DNA of 64,000 nucleotides from Populus alba (taxonomy: Eukaryota > Streptophyta > Magnoliopsida > Malpighiales > Salicaceae), in the NCBI RefSeq assembly GCF_005239225.2, contig NC_133287.1, positions 18,542,519 to 18,606,518 of the forward strand. Direction: 5' to 3'. Each line of letters begins with the position of its first letter. Within the stretch, counting starts at the first letter, position 1. Position numbers and translations under genes: made by a program. This document shows positions 1 through 11,868 of the stretch, in pieces. The notes under the pieces are model-generated. The model saw only the letters and a list, made by a program, of their open reading frames with translations, made no database searches and was not told where the DNA came from.

Positions 1-804
1 TCTGTGGAGTGTAGGTAACTGTATTTTTATTTTTATTTTTATTTTTTTTATGGGGAATGGCATGACCTCCCACCTCAGCACATGCATCCTTATGACATGG
101 CAAATGCGGTTTGGGCAGTGACCATAGAATACCACCATAGCAGTTCCTTTCACTTTCTACTTTTGGCCCTGTTAATCCTATTGGTTGGACCTTGGTCCGA
201 AAGTAGGGTATTTTGCCAGCCTTTCAAGGAGACCTTCCCTGAGGTGAAAGCGCAAAAGGTAACCCCAGGCCCATACCTCCAGAAAGCATCTATGGTTCTT
301 CCCTGTTACTCATGCATGCGCGTGTGGCACAAGTGGCCGTAAAAAATACCCCTTGAAAAATAGAACTACAATCTGGTCAAGGTTCATTCATGGATCACCC
401 CCCACGCCACTAGCTGCTAATCAAATGAGATGACGGAAAGTTGAAGCCTACTACTAGGTGGTAGACTACTAAGTGAGTGATGCCCTAACTAACCCCATTA
501 GCCATTTTTTTTTATCAAGTGAGCTAGCTAGTTCACAGCAGCAGTCCAGATTGTCGAAGCAGAGAAAAGAGAGACGTGATAAGAAAAGAGAGGTTAATTA
601 ATTGGGCACAACTCCCCATGACAATGATACAAGGCCAAACTAACAAAGAAAGATTAAAATTATAAATAAGTGGGCAAAAGAAGAAAGATCCATCGTAATC
701 CGATCTCATACACACAAACAAACAAATAGAGTGACGGGATGGTGGGTAAAGACAAGCGCTCTTTTCTTTTCCTTTTCCTTTTTTTTTTAAGGTGGTTTTT
801 CTCC
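1..804. other. 3' flank of the aquaporin gene
   Basis: Intergenic sequence and probable 3' UTR of the minus-strand aquaporin that ends at 805. A short reading frame near 82-342 has no recognisable domain and I treat it as chance. No RNA gene or clear transposon is visible. Confidence 0.5.
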
Positions 805-2155
805 TTAGTTGGCGGGGTTGCTACGGAAAGATCCCAAGGCCTTGATTGCTGCCGCTCTCAAGATGTACTGGTGGTATGCTGCGGCTGCTAATGCTCCCAC
901 AAATGGCCCAACCCAGAAAATCCACTGCACGTCCATCAAATTATGCACATGTTAGTTATTTTGGATTTAGCTTTGATAACATAACATGTTTTTGGGACTA
1001 TTTAACTCTCCATATACACAAAAAAGTATCAAAACAACGTCGGAATATAGCTTGGGCTTTAAAATTATCGTGCTTCTTACATGATCATCCCAGGCTTTTT
1101 CATTGTTGAAGATGACAGCAGCGCCAAAGCTCCTGGCAGGGTTGATGCCAGTACCAGTTATAGGGATTGTGGCCAAGTGTACCATGAACACAGCGAACCC
1201 GATTGGAAGAGGAGCCAACACCTGCACCCAAAAACATGTTATGTTATCGAAACTAAATCCAAGTTGATTAACAGAGTTTAACTACATGACTTGATAGAGT
1301 AACAAGACAGTAACACATGAAAAGCAATTACTGCAGTTTACTAGTAGGAGTGCTTACAGGGATGTGGGAGTCACGTGCACTTCTCTTAGGGTCAGTTGCA
1401 GAGAAAACAGTGTAAACAAGCACAAAAGTGCCTATAATCTCAGCACCCAAAGCTGTGCCAGTGTTGTATCCCATGGCTACTGTGTTAGCACCACCACCAA
1501 GAGAGTTGTATTTTTTCTTCATGAAGGCCTTGACCAAGCCAACACCACAGATAGCACCCAAGCATTGAGCCACCATGTAAGCCACAGCCCTGATCAGTGA
1601 TACTTTCCTGGCCAGAAACAGCCCAAAAGTGACTGCTGGGTTAATATGTCCACCTGTAGCAAAAAAAGGAACAAAACCCATGATCAACAAACCACACGAA
1701 GACCTGATTGTGGAGAAACCAAAACTCTTGGCAAGTATAACATAACTAACAAAGCTGGTCCGGAAGGGGCCGGAGGTAACCCTGGTACTAAAACCAAAAA
1801 AAAAAAACTAACGAAGCTGTAAACTTTTATTCCATGGACTTAATATAGGAGTTAAAACAAGGTGGTTCTTACCAGAGATACCAGCGGTGCAGTAAACAAG
1901 GATAAAGATCATGCCACCAAAAGCCCATGCAATGCCAAGCAAACCAACTCCATCACAAGGGTCTTTATTTGACTTGTGGCCTATAACAGTAGCCACAGTG
2001 ACATAGAGGAAAAGAAGGGTAGCAATGAACTCAGCTATGAGAGATCTATAGAAAGACCAGAGCTTGAGTTCCCCCAAGTCAAGAAGTGGTGCAGGTGGTG
2101 GATCAACATAATCTTTCCCGTGAGTTTGCCCTACTTCACTCACTTCCTTCGACAT
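805..2155 (-). CDS. PIP2: PIP2-type plasma membrane intrinsic protein (aquaporin)
   Basis: Water channel of the plasma membrane, major intrinsic protein family. Four exons joined in phase: 2155-1873, 1653-1358, 1221-1081 and 924-805, giving 279 aa, normal for PIP2. Seen: the N-terminus is short, as in PIP2 rather than PIP1. The two pore motifs are NPA at residues 99-101 (HINPAV) and 220-222 (GINPAR). The aromatic/arginine filter reads F79, H208, T217, R223, the water-selective PIP set. Gating residues known from spinach SoPIP2;1 all have equivalents at a constant offset of two: D26 and E29, loop-A C67, phosphosite S113, loop-D H191 and C-terminal S272 in the SFRS motif. Every channel and gating residue checked is intact, so the protein should be a functional, phosphorylation- and pH-gated aquaporin. 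The start is fixed by the PIP2 N-terminal pattern. The subgroup number is not assigned. Confidence 0.97.
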
Positions 2156-4252
2156 TTCTTTTTTTTTTATCTAAAGATCCTTTCTCTGTAGTCGGTACAA
2201 TTAACTCTCTTGTCACAAGCTTTCGTGTCTCTCTCGGCTTGTAACTGTGTGAATGCCCTAAGGTGGTCAGTCCTTTTAAAGAAGGAAGAGAAGGGTATGA
2301 AAATGTTGAGTGTTCTGGATAAGACAGGGGCCTTTTGGGAACAAAACAATGTTTACTGCTGGACCTAGGAGAAGGTAGAGAGACAGAGAGGATGGGTTGT
2401 AGAGAGAGAAAACGGGGGTGGGACCAGTTGTACAGATAAGCCATGTGATGGCTAATCATCTCCTTTTCTATACAGGGTGAGAAGGTTTAGCTATGGGGAC
2501 TCAATGGGTCAGCCTGGCATCCAACCAAAGCCACGCGACCAACGGTTATCTCTTGTCTTCTTTCGTTCTTTGCTTTTTCTCTCGAACTTGAAACTTTTAT
2601 TTTCGTTTTATTTTTCTCCAGTCCCATCCTTGCCTTCGGACACCCTTTTGGACCAAGTTCTTACACAGCGACGGTATAATGTTTTGGACATGATTATTGT
2701 ACACGATTGGAGGGCTGATTTGAAAGGAAAAATGATTATTAGGCTATCAGATTAAATCCCATATCATTGAATTAATTATAAGGTTTTCCTTGATGTTGAT
2801 TTAACCAGATTTAACTGTCTTAACCGTGTGTTGCTAATAACTTGATTACGTCAATTAAAAACCTAACCCAGACTGAGTTCTAGGATACTAAATCTTTCGG
2901 ATCAATCTATGAAACCAAACCGAACTTATATTTGTATTAGTTCGTTGTTTATTTTGCATTGGGTGTAGTTGCTTAGTTCGGTAGTGAGGATTAGAGGATG
3001 TCTTTGCCTCTCTAATGGTTATAGATTTGCTGCCATAGAAATGCTATGAAAGTGTGAAATGCAGTCCATGAAACATTAGGCTCCTCATCAACATTTCTGC
3101 CATGAACGTGCTTGAAATGTAGGAAGGAACATGGCTCCATAGTATATGGAGAAGAACAAACGAGTCCTCTTTTATGATCCATTAGGGTTAATTATATTTG
3201 TGACAATAATTCCCATCTATACAAATATTTGAACAACAATGATGTTCATCATCGATATCAAGAATCAATTACACACAACCTTTCAATTCTGAAGGCTCTA
3301 TCTATGGTAAAGAGTAGTTGGTTTCACGTCTTTTGTCTCAAATTTGGATTCAAGTAGAGGTTGTGGAAAAATACCATGTGAACAAGCCAATCCATGTATG
3401 AATGATTTGCCTCCAATCTTATTTGTGAAGAATGACTCGGAGCTCCTTTGTTTTTGTTTTGAAAGCGTTTATAAAACAAAATATATTTTATTTTAAATTA
3501 ATTTTTATGTGTATTTAGATTATTTTGATGTGTTAATATCAAAAATATATTTAAAAACAAATAAAAAACTATTTTAATATATTTTCAAGTAAAATATACC
3601 TTTAAAAATAATCCCCATCACAATAACAAATAGACTCTCAATATATAAAAACTTATTCAAGAATATTTTAATGTAAAAAAAAATAGCATGATAATTATTT
3701 TCACATACTTTATTTTTAGTTAATGGTGAGGCCACGATTAAAATAAAAAATTCTACATGCAATAAAAGTATAATGTTTTTAATATGATAAAAAAGTAAAG
3801 TTTCTTATGGTATGTGCACTGTTATTTGAATAATATTGATGAAAAATATGCTTAATCTTTTTGGTTTTAGACGTATTTTCATATCATTTTTGATATACCA
3901 TGACTAAGTTTACCAAGCAAAACATGCCTAATGTCATTTTCTAAAAACAAAACAAAACAAAACAAATGCTTAGTGCAATCAGTACGTGTAAAATGTAGAA
4001 GAAGGGTGTTTCTTTTCATTATTTATTTATCCAAAAGGAAAAGAGAGGATAAAAAGATAAGTCCTTTATGAGGTAGAATGATTGCCGAAGTAGCTTTGCT
4101 GTGGGTGGTGGTGTTTTTGATGGGCCTCTCCTTACCCTATCAAAGGCAGTTTTTCAAATGACGCCATCACAAGCACTCGCCGGAATGCAGTCTTATCTCC
4201 GCCCTCCCTCCATCGCTTCATTTTTATTTCACCGGGTCAGAATAGTTTGAAA
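2156..4252. other. Aquaporin upstream region and AT-rich intergenic DNA
   Basis: Holds the 5' leader and promoter side of the minus-strand aquaporin (about 2156-2500), then AT-rich DNA. A CAACGGTTA MYB-type site lies near 2540. A copy of the dispersed MITE-like family lies at 3455-3605. No gene is supported; the small reading frames here lack domain signal. Confidence 0.5.
3455..3605 (-). repeat. MITE-like family copy
   Basis: AT-rich copy of a family repeated throughout the window. Its core is recognised by TTTTGATGTGTTAATATC followed by an A-rich arm, the complement of the plus-type core ATATCAGCACATTAAAATGA. Confidence 0.5.
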
Positions 4253-5040
4253 CAAGGATGTAAATTCTGTTTCGGTAAATATTTTATTTTTTTAATTAAA
4301 ATTAAATATTTTAGTTTTAGAGTGTTTTCCATGTTATTTTGAGATTGTACTCTGTGTGTGTATATATATATATATAATTCAAATTCAAGATAAATTAATT
4401 ATAAATTATGCAATACAAACACAATGTCAAATAAATATAATTTTAAAATTTAAAATATTTCTAAATAGTTAAGATTAAATAGTTCTTTAACTTAAAGTAA
4501 TTCAACTTAAACAAAATATTAAAATATTATGAAAGTAAAATGTTTTAACATGAATATTTTAAATATAAAGTTAGGTCAATGTTATTAAGGCTAATGAAAT
4601 CTAAAACATCCCTTATTTTGCACAAATTCCTACAAAGTATAAATATGAAAAAAAAATAACATAAATATAAACCATATATATTAGTGATAAATCTAATTTT
4701 AAAAAATTAATATCATTGTTAATGAAAATATTAATAATAATTTTCAATATTATTATTAATATCATTGTTATTGAAAATAGTAATGAAAAAGAGCTTTTTA
4801 TACTTGGGTGATTTAATTAATTAAATTGAACAAGGTTCAATTTGATTCAATGACTTTTCAAGAGCGAAACAGAACATATGAAATGAAATCAGAACATTCC
4901 GGCTCAAATTTAGCCGAAAAATCCAGAACGGACTGAAATTAAAAACGAGATGAAACTTGTTTTGTTTTGTTTCGTTTTTTGAATTGGTATGGAAATGTTT
5001 CGGTTATTCCGGACGAAACGAAATAGAATTGACAATCTTG
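4253..5040. mobile_element. Non-autonomous hAT-like DNA transposon
   Basis: Seen: terminal inverted repeats of about 22 bp, CAAGGATGTAAATTCTGTTT at the left and the inverse of CAAGATTGTCAATTCTATTT at the right, 18 of 22 positions matching in the extended arms. The flanks are an 8-bp duplication with one mismatch, GTTTGAAA at 4245-4252 and ATTTGAAA at 5041-5048. An 8-bp target duplication and a CA-starting GTCAATT-type terminus are typical of plant hAT elements. The 788-bp body is AT-rich with no transposase reading frame, so it would need a transposase in trans. It contains a short TA microsatellite near 4361-4377. Confidence 0.65.
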
Positions 5041-5743
5041 ATTTGAAATGTATATTTAATCTTGTGATGTAACTCCTGTTTACAACATTAGTTATAAAAC
5101 CCAGTTAAGTAGAGCTTAGACTAGCTTGGGTTAATTTTTTTTTTAATTAGTTTAGTTGCACCTGATAAAAAACTTGGATTAACCTGTAATTTGAATAAAA
5201 CCTAGTAAAAAATTCATTTATTTTTTAATATTTTTATAAAAAACAATGTGGTTTTATTTGTATTTTTTTTTTAAAAAATAAGTTAACTCGGTCTCATCTA
5301 AATTAACTATTATGATATGTGATTTGATTTGATGGGAACTCAAACTTAAATGATAGTTATTTTATTATTTTAATAAATTTAATCTAACAAATTATTAAAA
5401 TGATATTGTTTCTAAGAAAATATTAAAAAATAAAGGATATATTTTGTACTGGATTAGTGAGTTAATTGAGGTTTTTTATCTGGTAAACTAAATTTTTATT
5501 ATTTTTATTTTTTTAATTCGGATAGATCCTGATACCGGGTGTGCCCACCAGAACATTCCGGGTTTACAACATCGCTTTAAACACACACCGTTAACTGTCC
5601 CAAACATTTATTTAGTTGGGAAAATAAAATGCTAACGTAATATTCTATTGAATAATAAATAGATGCCAAACAAAAGAAAATGACTCGACATTTTGTATCA
5701 AACGACTCAATTCACTTGTACATATCATCACCATTCTAGCCAC

Positions 5744-5876
5744 GACACGTGTCCGGTATCCCAAAACGGCTAGATTGTTCCAGAGCCCTCTTTCAATCTT
5801 ATAGCCGTTGGGGAATGTGAAGGAGAGGGACTTGTCTACTCTACCCTTCTCAAGATCCCGACGCCCCCAACGGTCG
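5744..5876. promoter_or_regulatory. G-box palindrome plus three AACGG (MSA-like) motifs
   Basis: Seen: GACACGTGTC, a perfect palindrome with a G-box core, at 5744-5753; AAACGGCTAG at 5764-5773; TAGCCGTTGGGG at 5802-5813, whose complement CCCAACGGCTA fits the M-phase activator consensus YCYAACGGYYA; CCCAACGGTCG at about 5866-5876. Known: three-MYB-repeat factors bind such MSA elements in plant mitotic genes, and bZIP/bHLH factors bind the G-box. The nearest recognised gene is about 1.8 kb away in the wrong orientation for a proximal promoter, so the target is unknown. Confidence 0.4.
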
Positions 5877-5969
5877 CTTCATTTTTAATTTTTTTGAAAT
5901 ATAATGGTGGCATTTTTGTGGCCCAGCCAGCCAGTTAGCTTGTTGCCCACGTAGCCAACGAAAGCAACG

Positions 5970-5994
5970 AGAGAGAGAGAGAGAGAGAGAGAGT
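5970..5994. repeat. (GA)n microsatellite
   Basis: Run of about 12 GA dinucleotides, just right of the AACGG/G-box cluster. GA runs are common in plant 5' UTRs and core promoters. Confidence 0.9.
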
Positions 5995-7389
5995 TTTGAT
6001 TAGCCTGGTATCATCATAAATGTGGTTTGCTACGGTGGTTCTTTCATTAATATCCAAAGCAAGATTTGATTTTGCGATGACTTCATGCATAATCCGGCCA
6101 CCACTAGCCGGCTCCACCTTGTTGATTTGTGGCATAATACAAGAACAACAGATTGATTTTATGCATAGGCAGTTGCTACAAACGCAACAGACCAAGCATC
6201 ATATACGAGGATGATTACTACCCAGGCAACATTATCAGAAGAAAGTACAAGTAAAGACCAGGTAGCAGCACTGTAAATTTCCTGGCTTCGTAGAGGCTAG
6301 AATCCTGCCTGCATAATACACGAAACAAAATAATATTGCATGTACACTCATCAGAATCTTGGATATTGACTCCTTTTGCTTTCCCATATTCTTGGTATCT
6401 TCTACATGGGTCATGGTGAGGAACTCTTGGCAAGGCATGACATACAGGCATGGGGAAATTCTGGGTCTCTCCTAATAATCTGTGTGTATATATATATATA
6501 TATAAATTAATGCAGTGGTATCGATCAGAACCCAGTCAAGAGTATACTCAACTACTCAACACTTAAAAACTATCTGAGTGGAAGTTCCTAGCTAGGTAGG
6601 TGTACGAGAAAAAGTAGCGATTTTTATTTTTGTTTTTTAATTCAAGAAAGGTAGTGAGATTTTATTAATGCGAGAACAGATGATGGCTCAACATTATCCA
6701 CAATAATGGTGGCCAAGAAAAAGAAGAGCCTATCCGGAATATTCTCTTCCAAATGGCAAGAACAGCTTGATTAATTATTTCACAAATTTCGCAAATCAAT
6801 GAAGGTGGGGTCGCTTAATCATTGATGATTAAGGGGCACAACAACGCATCCGCTGGAAAATGGTTGTCATGGGGTGGCGACGAACTGCTTTACTGTATTC
6901 AAATGCCAAAGTGGATTAAGATCATGCACTGAATAATTAGGTGTTAAGTCTTGAAACGAAGGTTAGTGAAATTGAGGTGAGTTGTCCTCGTTTGGGTTCT
7001 TGAACTAAAAGCCAAGAACAGTGATCCGAAAACATAATCCAAGACAGCTTCACTGGTAAATACAAATCGAGAAAGCCGTAAATTCAGTGCTTCTACTTTA
7101 TAGAAATCTCTACTTGAATTTCTTTATTTTAATTATTGGTTGAAGTTCTTACACTTTCAAATAATGATCAACCAAGTACGAATCATTCAAAAATACCCTT
7201 TTGATTACTCTCGAGAAGGATATCTCAGAACAGGTGTACTTGATTGATTGTTTTCTCAAAACATGGGAAGTCAAAGAACTCCAAATAAAGAGTTTTATAA
7301 AGTTTAGTTACTGAAATCACGATTATCTGACCCCAGTTCTTCTTTCAAATTTTTTTCTTTCATGATTTTGAAAATATAATAATGATTGG

Positions 7390-7480
7390 TTCTTAAAATA
7401 CACTTTACTTATTAAAATCATATATTTTTTAATTTTTAAAATTTATTTTTAATAGCAATACATTAAAAAATTAACTGCAG
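7390..7480 (+). repeat. MITE-like family copy (short)
   Basis: Partial plus-oriented copy: TTTAAAATTTATTTTTAATA core followed by a degenerate ATTAAAA arm. Confidence 0.35.
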
Positions 7481-7725
7481 TCAGAAACTTTGAATTTTTC
7501 TCTTCGTCTTGAGCTCATTTAACAAAAATCTGGGCCTCAGTGAAGGCCCTAAAATCACCTGAAGAATCCACAGTTTCCGTCATTCACTGCTATGCTGAAA
7601 TATAGTTTGCGTCGTCCTTCTTGTGGCCATGAAACTATAAGCATGAGCATCTTCGGAAAAATTTACAAGGAAATGAGAAAAAGCGTGACTAGCTACTATC
7701 CTAGCTAAGCTCCGAACTACTTTAA

Positions 7726-10700
7726 TCATCTGTGCACGAACCGGGTAACAATCCAGTGAATCTGTTTAGCAAATGAGCATAACAAGAGAATGTTTAATCA
7801 TCCTTGAACTTTCCATTGAGTAATGAGTGAAAAAAATGCTAGCGATCCTAAATGCTTACCAAGTTATTTTCAGGAGCTGTCCAGTAGAATCCTTGTATTG
7901 CTATAACAACTAAGTTAGAGGTTATGAGAACGAAAATACTCAAAGAATGCTTTCCCATCCACTCCAATGCAAATGTCAAGCATCTATAACCATATACATC
8001 TACCTGAAACAACGAGTAAATAGTGTTTTCATTAATATGGATTTCCGAAAGTAGAAATGATAAACAATTGTTTGTTCTTAAGGACTTGCCAGCAAGTAAA
8101 TAGCAGAATATGTGATCCCCGCTGAAGCACAAGTAATCATCATATAGCCAAATGTGTACAAGGATTTATTCACGGGATCGCCTGGAAAGAAAAGGAGGAG
8201 CAAAATCAAAGATTCAATGTTATTGTGCAAAGAAAAGCGTTATCTGCTACTGCATTCCTGTGCAATTAGCTGGAGAATTCTTGCACATCTGCAAGGTATA
8301 ACATCTCAACACCCCCCTGTTCAAAACACAAGACGATTTCTGTTTTCAAGAAATTAAAACTGTTTCGATTATATTAATGCTGTCTTTGCAGCAAGAATCT
8401 TCCATTGATTCATTCTAGGAGAGATTATGAGTCATTAGAGTGCATACCTGCAACAGCAAGGAGCAATCCAACCAAAAGAAGTGACAATGAGAACAGGATC
8501 CAGTTTTGCATGCGTTGCTTGTGGTCCTGCAAAGCATTTGTGTAATATGACAAGTAATTTGTTAATAGTGCTGTAAATAAAACGGTTTTGGCACTTGTAT
8601 TTCTATTGAATTATTTTTGCAACTCCCACTAAGTGATTGAGAACAATAATAAGAATTAAGAAGAGAATGGAGAGGACGGCCATGTTTTCACCTGCAAGTG
8701 AGCAAGACTATGACCATATTGAAGTCCAATTATGCAAGTCACTGCAGCTGTTATGGAGCTGTGAAATAAATCATTGTTAGAAGGCTACAGAGAATTCGAG
8801 TCACTGTTCCATAGCAAAGGGCCAATTCGCGCAAAAAAGATACCCTGCTTATGTTTATGAAGATAATATGGAAAGATAATAACCCATGAACTGTGTAAGC
8901 TATCAGTATGACATGACACAAAGCTACCACTAAGAACCTGTAGCCCTCCTAAATAGGCACCAAACTGATCGAGGTAGTTGAAGCATGGATATTTAGGTGA
9001 GTAGAGCAAAGAAGAACTGCCTTCGAGAAAGCAGAGCATAAAAGAGGTTTGATTGGCCACCTTAAAACACCTTCAGGATCAAAAGGAGCATGACACCAGG
9101 AAGGTGCACTCTCTGGAACTTGGCCATTGGTGGACATATTGCACTCCTACATAGTGAAACTTCATTAAGGTCAAAGGACTTCATAGATGAATAGACACAG
9201 CAAAAATGAACTGCTTAGGATACCTTCAGGTTTCTGTAAACAGGTTTTTTATATAGGTGATCAATGCCAAGTACATAGCGATCAATCATTCCAGCTGAAT
9301 TACAAGCAGGTCCAAGATCACCCCTTACAGAACATTTTACCTGTGTAAGCTTTTGTGTAAGTAGGGAAGTATTAGATTATGAATTGGGACATCAACCAAC
9401 AAGATTTTAGGCACCTCACCATGTAAACATAGCTGTGATTTGCTGGAAACACAGAAGAAGTTGCATTGGACATTTCAAATTGCCAATCCGGAACATATAA
9501 ACCATACAATAATCCCAAGTATATTGCAGATAGTGAAAACGCTGCACCCCTACAAAACAGAATTTTTATAGTCAATGAAATAGGAAAGGAATGCAGGTTT
9601 TTAGCTATCATAATCCACTCTGCCTGCTAAGTTGAAGGAAACAAAGAATCATCAATCTGTCGTGCACCAAACATGAATCCAACTTTATTTAATCAATTCA
9701 AATTAATCCCATTTATCAGCTCATAAAAGTAAGAGCGGGAAAAGAAACAAGGTCTGATACTTGGCATCAACATTAAAAACTGAGACTATCAAAGTAAAAA
9801 ATGTTGTTATTAGATATTCACTATCCTTGGAGTTTAAGAGCGAAATGCAATCTCAAATGTTAAGCTTACCAATGCCAGAAATAACTCTTGAGAAAGCTTA
9901 CATCTCCCCGCGATCGACATGAAAGCCAGATCTCACATAAAGCAGCAAAAATGTATCCAACTGATATTCTCTGGCTTGAATGACAATTAACACAAGTCAA
10001 CAAAGTGCGAGCATATTATACAAAAAGAAACCAGGAATTTGTTAGTGTCAAAGAACCATCTCAACCTAATAACTTGAGCTTTTAGGTGAGGTTCTAGGAT
10101 ATGATTTATATTATTCTCTAACACACCCCCTCAAGTGAAAGCCTTTTGAGCTTGAAATTTGCACAAGCTCATATTACCTTGTGCTTAATTTTATCAAATA
10201 AATAGAGATTGTGAGATTTGAACTCGTGACCTCTAGGTCATCAAAGTTCTGATACAATATCAAAGAACTAATTTAACCTAATAGCTTAAATTATTAGGTA
10301 AAGTTTCAGAATATAATTTATATTATTCTCTAGTAGTTAGGACTAAAACGAAGACCATAAAGGTCATGTGCAGTGCTCGAGTATCATGTGGGTAGTACTG
10401 AGGAGTATTTCTTGCATCTGACCAGAATGATAACAAACAAGAGTTGAACAGTATGTGCATAATGTAGATACAATAAAATTTGAATTTATCTGTGTGGCTA
10501 ATTACACTGCCTATCTAATTTAATTGAGAAGGAAACTGATGTGGATACTTCTGTGCAACCATTTCCAGTACCATCTAAAGGTAGAGTTGAAGTTTCCTAG
10601 CTTTTCTTCATAAACGATGATGCTTCTCTACTACTCTCAATAACTTGTCCTTGTGAAGAGTCAAGTTAGTGCTAGCAGTAGATGCGTTTTACAGCAAAAT

Positions 10701-11868
10701 AAAGTACCATGAACAGATTATTTCTCATTGGAAAACTCAACAGTAGTTCAGAAGCATTAATCTAAGAATCTATGCACCTGCAAAATCCCAAGCCAACGTA
10801 TTCTTTTCATGTCAACACCATACGTCAAGGAATTTATTCCATGGAAGTAGCCACCTGAATTCAAAAGGGTGTGTTCCATATTACATAGAGAAAAACATTG
10901 TAAAACTTCAATTCCCTAGAGCAAGTCAGATAATGCATGCTACCTTGAAGAATTACACCTAGCAAAAATAGTTCTACTGCCCTTAGCACCGCCTTCCGTG
11001 TGGCTTCTATTCTGTTTGGTACTCTCTGAAATTGTATACAGAAAGAAAGCGTTCAATTTAAGTGCATCCAGTTAATTGGTTTGCTTACAATCATATTTCA
11101 ATATCCAATAATAACTTGGTGGTTGAAATATCTAGTGTACAAGTAGAATCACGAGAGTGATCTCTAGGTCTAAAATGAACCGTTATTATTAAGATATTGA
11201 ATTGCATTAGGAAACACCAATTTGTTGAATTGAGAGGGGATAGTACCTTGTAAACAAGTGCAAGAGAAACCCCAGCAATGAAAAGAAAGAAGGGCATCAC
11301 AAAATCTGCCAAGTGAAGTCCGTTCCATGGAGAATGAGCTATAATTGGAACAATTGCCCCGCCATAATCAACTAGCATCATTAGCTGAAAACAACCAATA
11401 TTTCAAAGCAGATCATAATTAAGTTTAGTTTTTCATGAAGCTTGTATGCTTCAGCTTAAGAACTAAGCAAAAAGTTCAAGTTAAGCTAAGCTTTTCAGTT
11501 CTTGATTTCAAGTAAAGAAACGATCCAATCTAGGTGAACAACGAGGATTGTATCATGGTGTCTTTGCCAAGATTTTCTCAAAAACCAAACAGAGAGACCC
11601 CAGAAAGTCAAACCAGTTCAAGAAAAGAAAACAGCAGGATCCAACTCGACAAGCCAATAAGTCACAACTTTATAAGAAAACAACGAAGCAGGATCCAGAG
11701 CTTTTAAACTAAATCAAGATCGAGAGATAAAAAATGACAGGGAGCTTAGTAACTTACAAAGACACAGAGACCACGAAAGACATCAAGAGAGGCAACACGT
11801 GGGGTTTTCTTACTGGTCCGTGGTTGTTCCTCAATGTCCAGCAATGGCTGTTGCAGTAAGTCTGCCAT
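7726..11868 (-). CDS. HGSNAT-like transmembrane acetyltransferase
   Basis: Homologue of heparan-alpha-glucosaminide N-acetyltransferase, a multi-pass protein that moves acetyl groups from acetyl-CoA across a membrane. Plants lack heparan sulfate, so the plant substrate is unknown. Thirteen exons join in phase to 419 aa: 11868-11758, 11384-11247, 11025-10944, 10854-10778, 9970-9870, 9549-9420, 9340-9224, 9146-9061, 8758-8692, 8526-8448, 8181-8090, 8003-7860 and 7761-7726. Seen: the N-terminal family motif SLDVFRGL at residues 27-34; HSPWNGLHLADFV from residue 54, where H54 aligns with the catalytic histidine of human HGSNAT; many hydrophobic helices; FALEWMGKHSLSIF and a FYWTAPENN stretch near the C-terminus. 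Intron 11 starts with GC instead of GT. Intron 4 carries a TRIM retroelement. The ATG gives a full-length N-terminus with no signal peptide. Assignment to family is firm; function is inferred. Confidence 0.93.
8088..8089 (-). other. Non-canonical GC splice donor (intron 11)
   Basis: The exon ending at 8090 reads CTG followed by GCAAGT, and the intron closes with TTTCAG before 8003. Using it joins exons 11 and 12 in phase 0 and restores the conserved YLLVDVYGYRCL stretch. No GT donor nearby does this. GCAAGT is the usual strong-context form of minor GC-AG introns. Confidence 0.85.
10046..10335 (-). mobile_element. TRIM (terminal-repeat retrotransposon in miniature) in intron 4
   Basis: Seen: two direct terminal repeats of 78 bp (10046-10123 and 10258-10335) around a 134-bp interior, with a perfect 5-bp target duplication GTTAG at 10041-10045 and 10336-10340. 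Read on the minus strand, the repeats begin TGTTAGAGAATAATATAAAT and end TTCTTTGACA (TG...CA). Just inside the 5' repeat is TGTATCAGAAC, close to the initiator tRNA-Met primer site TGGTATCAGAGC. Just before the 3' repeat is a purine tract, TTGAGGGGG. There is no coding capacity. Size, tRNA-Met primer site and purine tract fit TRIMs. The two terminal repeats differ at several positions, so the insertion is old. Confidence 0.85.

Larger units (their letters stand above)
5049..7725. other. Intergenic region between hAT element and HGSNAT-like gene
   Basis: AT-rich at the left, with a promoter-like motif cluster at 5744-5876, a GA microsatellite at 5970-5994 and a TA microsatellite near 6485-6503. 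The right part includes the 3' flank of the gene ending at 7726 and a MITE-like copy. Short reading frames at 5935-6451 are unconvincing. Confidence 0.4.

Noticed and set aside
82..342. 86-codon plus-strand frame at the left edge
   Set aside because: No recognisable domain, sits in the aquaporin 3' flank, composition not protein-like throughout.
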